Origin: Candidatus Kuenenbacteria bacterium GW2011_GWA2_42_15
Lineage (GTDB): Bacteria; Patescibacteriota; Patescibacteriia; UBA2196; GWA2-42-15
Length of the DNA: 17,815 bases
Assembly (NCBI GenBank): GCA_000998185.1
Contig: LCCW01000021.1
Coordinates: forward strand, 1 to 17,815
Direction: 5' to 3'
This document shows positions 13,191-17,815 of the stretch, piece after piece. The stretch's first letter is position 1. The number at the start of each line of letters is the position of its first letter. Under the pieces are notes generated by a model. That model was not told where the DNA came from, searched no databases, and saw only the letters and a program-made list of their open reading frames with translations. The position numbers were made by a program, and so were the translations under genes.

Positions 13191-13199
13191 AATATACCA
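13191..13199 (-). promoter_or_regulatory. Extended -10 promoter of priA, possibly giving a leaderless mRNA
   Basis: On the minus strand TGG TATATT (13199-13191) is an extended -10 box (TGnTATAAT-like) lacking a good -35. Placing the last base at -7 puts the start at 13184, the A of the priA ATG. The mRNA would then be leaderless. Confidence 0.5.
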
Positions 13200-13208
13200 C
13201 AAAAACAT

Positions 13209-13350
13209 GAAAGCACGAAAACACTAGAACATTAAAACACAACAACAAGGAGCAATTAGCAAGGAATAAGGAAAACAAAAGAAATTGAGAAATTGAGAAA
13301 TTAGAAATAAAGGGCAATTAGAAAGCAGAAATGACATCAGGGAGTTGGGC
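13209..13350 (+). repeat. Low-complexity spacer between priA and uvrA
   Basis: This divergent spacer has the same two-part make-up as the one at 4739-5012: an AC-rich part with GAAAGCACGAAAACAC (13209-13224), then an A/G-rich part with CAATTAGCAAGGAA (13253-13266) and repeats of AAATTGAG (13280-13297). The order of the two parts is also the same. No gene is visible. Confidence 0.75.
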
Positions 13351-13356
13351 GCCTTC

Positions 13357-13385
13357 TTGACTTGGGGCGGTTAAGGGTGTATAAT
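13357..13385 (+). promoter_or_regulatory. sigma70-type promoter of uvrA
   Basis: TTGACT (13357-13362), 17-nt spacer, TATAAT (13380-13385), with TG immediately before the -10 box. The predicted start is near 13392, giving a 5' UTR of about 23 nt before the ATG at 13415. No LexA-type operator was recognised. Confidence 0.85.
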
Positions 13386-13414
13386 GCTGGCAAGTTATTT
13401 TATTGTTTTTATTT

Positions 13415-16273
13415 ATGGTCAAGATGATCAAGGTCAGAGGAGCAAGAGCGCACAATTTAAAAAATATTGATGTTGACATTCCTAAGGATAAGTTAGTGGT
13501 AATAACCGGTCTTTCCGGTTCTGGTAAATCAAGCTTGGCCTTTGACACGCTTTATGTTGAAGGGCAAAGACTTTATGTAGAGAGCTTATCAGCTTATGCC
13601 AAGCAGCTCTTAGGTTTGAAAGACAGAGCTGATGTTGATAAAATAGAGGGCTTGTCGCCGGCCATAGCGATTGATCAGCGGCCGGCTACCAATAATCCGC
13701 GTTCAACCGTTGGCACCATGACGGAAATTTATGATTATTTGAGGGTTTTATTTGCCAGGGTCGGGGTGCCGCACTGTTCCATTTGCGGCGAGGCAATAAA
13801 TAAACGGACAAAAGAGCAGCTGAAAGAACAAATTTGGCGCTTGCATAAAGAGGAAAGTGTTTTTTTGTTGGCGCCAGTAGTGATCAATAAAAAAGGTAGC
13901 CCAAAACACATTTTGGAAAAAATGAGAGACGCAAAATACGGCCAAGTAAGGTTGGACGGATATTTTTGTTCTATTGAGGAGGCGTTGCAGACGGAGGGAG
14001 ATAAAAACAAAAAGCATTTCATAGAGATTGTGATCGGTGGTTTCGGGAGTGAAGAAAAAAAAGAACGAGACGGAAATTTGTTTTACAAATCTCTAGACAG
14101 GGCATTTGATTTGGGCAATGGCACGATTGCGGTTTACGCCACGGAAAAAGAACAAACTTATGTTTATTCCAACAGCCTAACTTGCCCGAAGTGCAATGTC
14201 GGCCTGGCATCGCTTGAGCCGAATATTTTTTCTTTCAATTCTCCTTTGGGCGCCTGCATTGAGTGCGGCGGACTGGGCGTGAAACTGGAGGTGGATTTGG
14301 ATTTGGTAATTCCCAATAAAAATTTATCTCTAGTCGAAGGCGCGGTCAGAGCGTGGAGCAGAATGAGCGGCAATATTTATGAAAATCAGATGTCTAATAT
14401 CGTTGATCTGGCAAGGCGTCATGGCTTTTCCATTGAGACGCCGGTTAAAAGTTTTGAAGAGAATCATCTTAAGGCTGTTTTTTACGGAGATAAAAGTGAG
14501 GGACGGGGCGGCTACGAGGGCATAGCTAATGTTTTACTTAGAAAATACAAAGAAACAGAATCGGAGTATGTCAGGGGTGAGATTGAAAAGTATATGAGCG
14601 TGAAAAAATGCGGCGAGTGTCATGGCAAGAGATTGAAATCGGATGTGCTTAATGTTTTGATTGGCGATAAAAGTATCAGCGATTTGGCCCAGATAAACTT
14701 AAAAGGGATAGTGGATTTTTTTAAGAGAGCAAAATTTACAAAACGGGAAGAAAAAATCGCCTTACCATTGATTAAAGAAATTAGCCGCCAATTGCAAGTG
14801 TTGCTAGATATTGGTTTGGATTATCTGACTTTAGATCGTTCAGCCGCGACCCTATCAGGTGGCGAGGCGGCCAAAATTAGACTGGCCACCCAGATTACTT
14901 CAAAGTTGACGGGTGTTCTTTATGTTTTAGATGAACCGTCAATCGGCTTGCATGAGCGTGACAATAATAAACTGATCAAGATTCTCAGGGATTTGCGCGA
15001 CTTGGGCAACACCGTGGTGGTGGTGGAGCATGACGCCACGATCATTAAGGCGGCTGATTGGGTGGTGGACATGGGGCCTGGCGCTGGCAAGCACGGCGGG
15101 GAAGTAGTGGCGGCTGGCAGAGCGGCGGACATTAGCAGACAAAAAAAATCATTAACCGGTGATTATTTGGCTGGGAGAAAAACGATACCAATGCCAAACC
15201 AAAGAAGGAGCGGCAACGGCAAGCGGCTGGAGATAAAAGGAGCGCAAGAATTTAATTTGAAAAATATTGATGTGGCAATGCCTTTGGGTAAGATGATCTG
15301 CGTGACCGGAGTGTCTGGTTCGGGCAAGTCAACTTTAGTGGAGGATATCTTGTCCAGAGGTCTGGCCAAGCATTTTTACCAGACTAAAGACGCAATTGGC
15401 AAACACCAAGAGATTAAAGGGTTGGAATTTATAAACAAGGCGGTGACTATCAACCAATTACCGATTGGCAGAACGCCAAGGTCAAACGCGGCAACTTACA
15501 CTGGGGTGTTCACTAATATTCGGGAATTATTTGCCGAACAGCCGGAGGCGCGCATTAAAGGTTTGGACCAAGGATATTTTTCTTTTAATGTGAGAGGCGG
15601 CCGGTGTGAAGCTTGCCAAGGCGACGGCACGACGAGAGTGGAAATGAATTTTTGGCCCGATTTATATCTGGAGTGTGAGGAATGTCATGGCAGAAGATAT
15701 AACAGTGAAGCCTTGGAGGTTTATTGGCGCGGCAAAAATATCGCCGATGTTTTAGAGATGACAGCGGAGGACGCCCTGGAATTTTTTAATGAACTGCCCT
15801 TGATAAAGGCGAAACTAAAAGTTTTAAATGAGGTTGGACTGGGTTATCTCCGTTTGGGCCAGCCAGCGCCGACTTTGTCCGGTGGAGAAGCGCAAAGGGT
15901 GAAATTGGCAACCGAATTGTCCAGGCGCGACACTGGCAAGACTGTTTACATTTTGGACGAACCGACAATCGGTTTGCATTTTGAAGATGTTAGAAAGTTG
16001 CTGAATATTTTAAATAAACTGGTGGACAAAGGGAATACGGTTATTGTGGTTGAACACAATATGGAAATGATTAAGTGCGCTGATTATGTGATTGATTTGG
16101 GACCGGCAGGGGGAGACAAGGGGGGAGAGATTGTGGCCGTGGGCACGCCGGAGGAAGTGGCAAAAGTGAAAAGGAGTTACACGGGGCAGTTTTTGAAAGG
16201 GGTATTGCAGAATGCTAAGACACAGAAAGCACCCGCCCGCCTCGCAAGCGAGAGCGTTGCGGGCAGGCAGTAA
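13415..16273 (+). CDS. uvrA: Excinuclease ABC subunit A
   Basis: DNA-damage sensor of nucleotide excision repair; a dimeric ABC ATPase that loads UvrB. 952 residues from ATG 13415, near the family's usual 940-950. It starts MVKMIKVRGARAHNLKNIDV. First ABC module: Walker A GLSGSGKSS (32-40), signature LSGGEAAKIRLA (480-491), Walker B VLYVLDEPS (501-509). Second module: GVSGSGKST (632-640), LSGGEAQRVKLA (821-832), YILDEPTIG (845-853). Zinc sites: C257/C260/C281/C284 in the insertion region and C731/C734/C754/C757. A further CSIC (121-124) and CGEC (399-402) are present, as is usual. Residues about 935-952 (KTQKAPARLASESVAGRQ) are not family sequence: they are encoded by repeat DNA, including the palindrome at 16232-16263. 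An in-frame TTG at 13403 is a less likely start. It has its own promoter; uvrB is not nearby. Confidence 0.97.
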   Translation: MVKMIKVRGARAHNLKNIDVDIPKDKLVVITGLSGSGKSSLAFDTLYVEGQRLYVESLSAYAKQLLGLKDRADVDKIEGLSPAIAIDQRPATNNPRSTVGTMTEIYDYLRVLFARVGVPHCSICGEAINKRTKEQLKEQIWRLHKEESVFLLAPVVINKKGSPKHILEKMRDAKYGQVRLDGYFCSIEEALQTEGDKNKKHFIEIVIGGFGSEEKKERDGNLFYKSLDRAFDLGNGTIAVYATEKEQTYVYSNSLTCPKCNVGLASLEPNIFSFNSPLGACIECGGLGVKLEVDLDLVIPNKNLSLVEGAVRAWSRMSGNIYENQMSNIVDLARRHGFSIETPVKSFEENHLKAVFYGDKSEGRGGYEGIANVLLRKYKETESEYVRGEIEKYMSVKKCGECHGKRLKSDVLNVLIGDKSISDLAQINLKGIVDFFKRAKFTKREEKIALPLIKEISRQLQVLLDIGLDYLTLDRSAATLSGGEAAKIRLATQITSKLTGVLYVLDEPSIGLHERDNNKLIKILRDLRDLGNTVVVVEHDATIIKAADWVVDMGPGAGKHGGEVVAAGRAADISRQKKSLTGDYLAGRKTIPMPNQRRSGNGKRLEIKGAQEFNLKNIDVAMPLGKMICVTGVSGSGKSTLVEDILSRGLAKHFYQTKDAIGKHQEIKGLEFINKAVTINQLPIGRTPRSNAATYTGVFTNIRELFAEQPEARIKGLDQGYFSFNVRGGRCEACQGDGTTRVEMNFWPDLYLECEECHGRRYNSEALEVYWRGKNIADVLEMTAEDALEFFNELPLIKAKLKVLNEVGLGYLRLGQPAPTLSGGEAQRVKLATELSRRDTGKTVYILDEPTIGLHFEDVRKLLNILNKLVDKGNTVIVVEHNMEMIKCADYVIDLGPAGGDKGGEIVAVGTPEEVAKVKRSYTGQFLKGVLQNAKTQKAPARLASESVAGRQ
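16220..16267. repeat. Palindromic repeat inserted in the 3' end of uvrA
   Basis: CCCGC (16232-16236), CGC, CTCGC (16241-16245), AA, GCGAG (16248-16252), A, GCG, TT, GCGGG (16259-16263): 13 base pairs with small bulges. It is much more GC-rich than the surrounding DNA. It is directly preceded by ACACAGAAAGCAC (16220-16232), an exact copy of 4783-4795 in the spacer repeat. Codons 940-950 of uvrA fall within it. There is no T-run behind it, so it is not a simple terminator. Confidence 0.75.
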
Positions 16274-16280
16274 TCAGAAA

Positions 16281-16314
16281 GCAGGGGCGTGGTTTGCTTT
16301 TTTGGCCCTTTTTA
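16281..16314 (+). terminator. Possible weak terminator after uvrA
   Basis: AGGGGC (16283-16288) can pair with GCCCTT (16306-16311; one G-U pair), followed by T's to about 16314. The loop is T-rich (TGGTTTGCTTTTTTG). This is a marginal candidate lying 15 nt before the next start codon. Confidence 0.35.
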
Positions 16315-16328
16315 TCTAAAATTAAGCT

Positions 16329-17252
16329 ATGAATGCAGATTTGGGAAAGGCCATTTTTTTAACGATAAGTTATTTTGATTTTTTTGATTATCCACTGGGG
16401 GCCGGGGAAATTTTTAAATGGCTTTTTTGGAATAAAAAGGAAACATTAGGCGGCAAGGACGCAAGAGCGGCTATTGATGTTTTGGTTGGCAGAAGCAAAA
16501 TCGTCTTGATTGACGATTTTTATTTTTTGCCGGGCAGGGAGGATATAATTAATTTAAGGGAAAAAAGAGAGCAGGTAAGTTATCAAAAAATCAGGAAGGC
16601 GCGGAGAATGGCGAGGCTGCTCGGCTTTATCCCTTTTATTAAGATGATCGCCATTGTCAGCAATTTAGGATATTTAAATGCAGATAAGGAGGCGGATATT
16701 GATTTATTTATTGTGGCGGAAAAAGGAAAGATTTGGGCAGTCAGATTTTGGTCAGTGATGTTGATGAAAATTTTGGGACAAAGGCCAAGTAAAAAAGGAA
16801 TGAAAGATAAAATTTGCCTTTCATATTATGTCAGTGCAGATAATTTGAATTTAGAAAAGACCAAAGTAGGCGAGCCAGACGCGCATCTTTGTTATTTGGT
16901 GGCGCAATATTTGCCAATCTACAGCGAGGATGATATGTGGCCGAGATTTGTTGAGGCCAATAAATGGCTTAATGAATATTTGCCCAATTTTAAATACGGA
17001 GAGTCTGACAGGAGATTTATCATAAAACCAAAATTGGTTTGGTTGAAAAATTTGATCGCTAAAACAGAATTGGGTTTTGAGCAGAGATTTTACAAGGAAA
17101 TTCAGATGAGAAAAATGCCAGCAGAATTAAAGCAAGCGATGCATCAGGGGGATAAAAAAGTAATAGTTAATGATCAGATGCTTAAACTGCATTTGAATGA
17201 TAAAAGAGAAGAGATAAACTCAATAATTTCCAATTTTTCAGCCCAAGGCTGA
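16329..17252 (+). CDS. Nucleotidyltransferase-fold protein (uncharacterised)
   Basis: 307 residues. Residues about 108-130 (IAIVSNLGYLNADKEADIDL followed by FIVA) align by eye with the pol-beta-type nucleotidyltransferase signature GS-x10-DxD found in CPR proteins of this kind. The acidic pair D123/D125 is retained, but the GS dipeptide is replaced by SN (111-112). The N-terminal 80 residues look like a small winged-helix-like head (YFDFFDYPLGAGEIFKWLFW). The C-terminal part is helical and charged, ending EEINSIISNFSAQG. No membrane segment was found. Function is unknown: it may transfer a nucleotide or be an inactive relative. It precedes an O-antigen-ligase-like gene, so a role in glycan production is possible but unsupported. 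No Shine-Dalgarno sequence. Confidence 0.7.
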   Translation: MNADLGKAIFLTISYFDFFDYPLGAGEIFKWLFWNKKETLGGKDARAAIDVLVGRSKIVLIDDFYFLPGREDIINLREKREQVSYQKIRKARRMARLLGFIPFIKMIAIVSNLGYLNADKEADIDLFIVAEKGKIWAVRFWSVMLMKILGQRPSKKGMKDKICLSYYVSADNLNLEKTKVGEPDAHLCYLVAQYLPIYSEDDMWPRFVEANKWLNEYLPNFKYGESDRRFIIKPKLVWLKNLIAKTELGFEQRFYKEIQMRKMPAELKQAMHQGDKKVIVNDQMLKLHLNDKREEINSIISNFSAQG

Positions 17253-17340
17253 TCCGCCTCTGGCGGACAATTTTCAATTTCTCCGCCAAGTTTCCTTGCG
17301 AATAATTCACATTCGTGGAAGGCGGATCACCCGAAGGGTG
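17251..17340. repeat. Cluster of three hairpins (CCGCC-type palindromic element)
   Basis: Hairpin 1: TCCGCC (17253-17258), TCT, GGCGGA (17262-17267). Hairpin 2: TCCGCC (17282-17287) with GGCGGA (17321-17326), containing TTCC/GGAA and CGAAT (17299-17303)/ATTCG (17311-17315), loop AATTCAC. Hairpin 3: CACCC (17328-17332), GAA, GGGTG (17336-17340). Outer arms GATCCGCC (17251-17258) and GGCGGATC (17321-17328) are also complementary, so alternative folds compete. The segment overlaps the stop codon of the upstream gene. A 13-bp direct repeat AATTTTCAATTTC occurs inside it (17269-17281) and again at the start of the next gene (17363-17375). Confidence 0.75.
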
Positions 17341-17355
17341 GCAAACAATGATTCA

Positions 17356-17815
17356 ATGATCAAATTTTCAATTTCAAAAAAATACACAAGTATACCAGAA
17401 TATTTATTTTATTTATTCGTGTTTTTGTTGCCCTGGCAAACAAGGTGGATTTTTCACGACTCGTTTTATCAAGGAGAGGTTTTTGAGTATGGGAGAATCA
17501 GTTTGTATTCTTTTGATATTATTCTCATTGTTTCATTGTTATATTGTTTCATTGTTGAATTAAAAAATTTAACAGTTAAGAAATTAAGAATATTTAATAT
17601 TGCTTTAGCGCTTTACTGCCTTATTGTTTTATTGTCAGTCATCTGGGCTGACGAGAAATTGATTGCCTTGTATTGGGGGATAAGGATGTTACTCGGCTGG
17701 GGATTATTTTGCTTGATTCAGAAAATTGATTTTTCGCGCTTGAGACTGGCTATAGTGGTGGTTATAGCCGGGGCAATGCAGGGTCTGCTTGGCATCTGGC
17801 AGTTTTTAGATCAAA
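17356..17815 (+). CDS. O-antigen ligase-like membrane protein (partial, N-terminal 153 codons)
   Basis: Open frame from ATG 17356 to the right edge with no stop. It begins MIKFSISKKYTSIPEYLFYL, then FVFLLPWQTRWIFHDSFYQG and EYGRISLYSFDIILIVSLLY. Hydrophobic segments lie at about 15-27, 48-67, 80-96, 106-121 and 129-146. The PWQTRWI motif followed by a short periplasmic-type loop and a TM helix is typical of the N-terminus of O-antigen ligase/WzyC-family proteins seen in CPR genomes. These join or polymerise polyprenyl-linked glycans onto an acceptor at the cell surface. The catalytic large loop lies outside the window, so the family call rests on the N-terminus only. The ATG at 17348 is followed by a stop after two codons and is rejected. 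The first codons overlap a 13-bp direct repeat shared with the upstream hairpin element. Confidence 0.72.
   Translation, partial: MIKFSISKKYTSIPEYLFYLFVFLLPWQTRWIFHDSFYQGEVFEYGRISLYSFDIILIVSLLYCFIVELKNLTVKKLRIFNIALALYCLIVLLSVIWADEKLIALYWGIRMLLGWGLFCLIQKIDFSRLRLAIVVVIAGAMQGLLGIWQFLDQ

Overview
The window reads as chromosomal DNA of a Candidate Phyla Radiation bacterium (Patescibacteria, probably Parcubacteria-like). That placement is inference. It rests on compact genes, the near absence of Shine-Dalgarno sequences, a sigma-region-4/HARE-HTH protein, a VirD4-like ATPase with a membrane partner, a PriA that has lost its helicase motifs, and the beginning of an O-antigen-ligase-type membrane protein. 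UGA and UAA/UAG all act as stops, so the UGA=Gly code of some CPR lineages does not apply.

Layout, left to right. Positions 1-1050 (minus) hold the translation operon infC-rpmI-rplT, with rplT cut by the left edge. Upstream, on the same strand, lies a tmRNA gene (ssrA, 1131-1528) with a near-consensus sigma70 promoter. Its acceptor stem, encoded CCA, long helix 2 and 24-codon tag can all be read directly. The roughly 550 nt between the tmRNA and the next gene hold a 345-bp IS30-derived relic with inverted repeats and a transposase N-terminal fragment, then a strong promoter.

Positions 2080-9117 (plus) carry the sigma4/HARE regulator, a promoter overlapping a terminator hairpin, a membrane-anchored protein of a T4SS-like pair, a simple-repeat spacer, the VirD4/HerA-like ATPase with a C-terminal zinc ribbon, uppP (undecaprenyl-diphosphate recycling) and a membrane GT2 glycosyltransferase. 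A bidirectional terminator separates these from the converging cluster priA-def-NUDIX-fmt (13184 down to 9212, minus). That cluster is the common priA-def-fmt neighbourhood with a NUDIX hydrolase inserted; def and fmt make and remove the N-formyl group of initiator methionine.

uvrA (plus) starts from its own consensus promoter at 13357-13385 and ends in a short tail translated from a palindromic repeat. It is followed by a nucleotidyltransferase-fold protein, a cluster of hairpins, and the 5' part of an O-antigen-ligase-like gene that runs off the right edge.

The most interesting items are the tmRNA with matching changes in its D-like and T-loops, the two-gene membrane protein/VirD4 ATPase pair without other conjugation genes, the sigma-region-4/HARE fusion, the helicase-dead PriA, the IS30 relic, and a set of low-complexity repeats shared between spacers and the end of uvrA. 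All matches were made by eye from sequence motifs; no database search was run.
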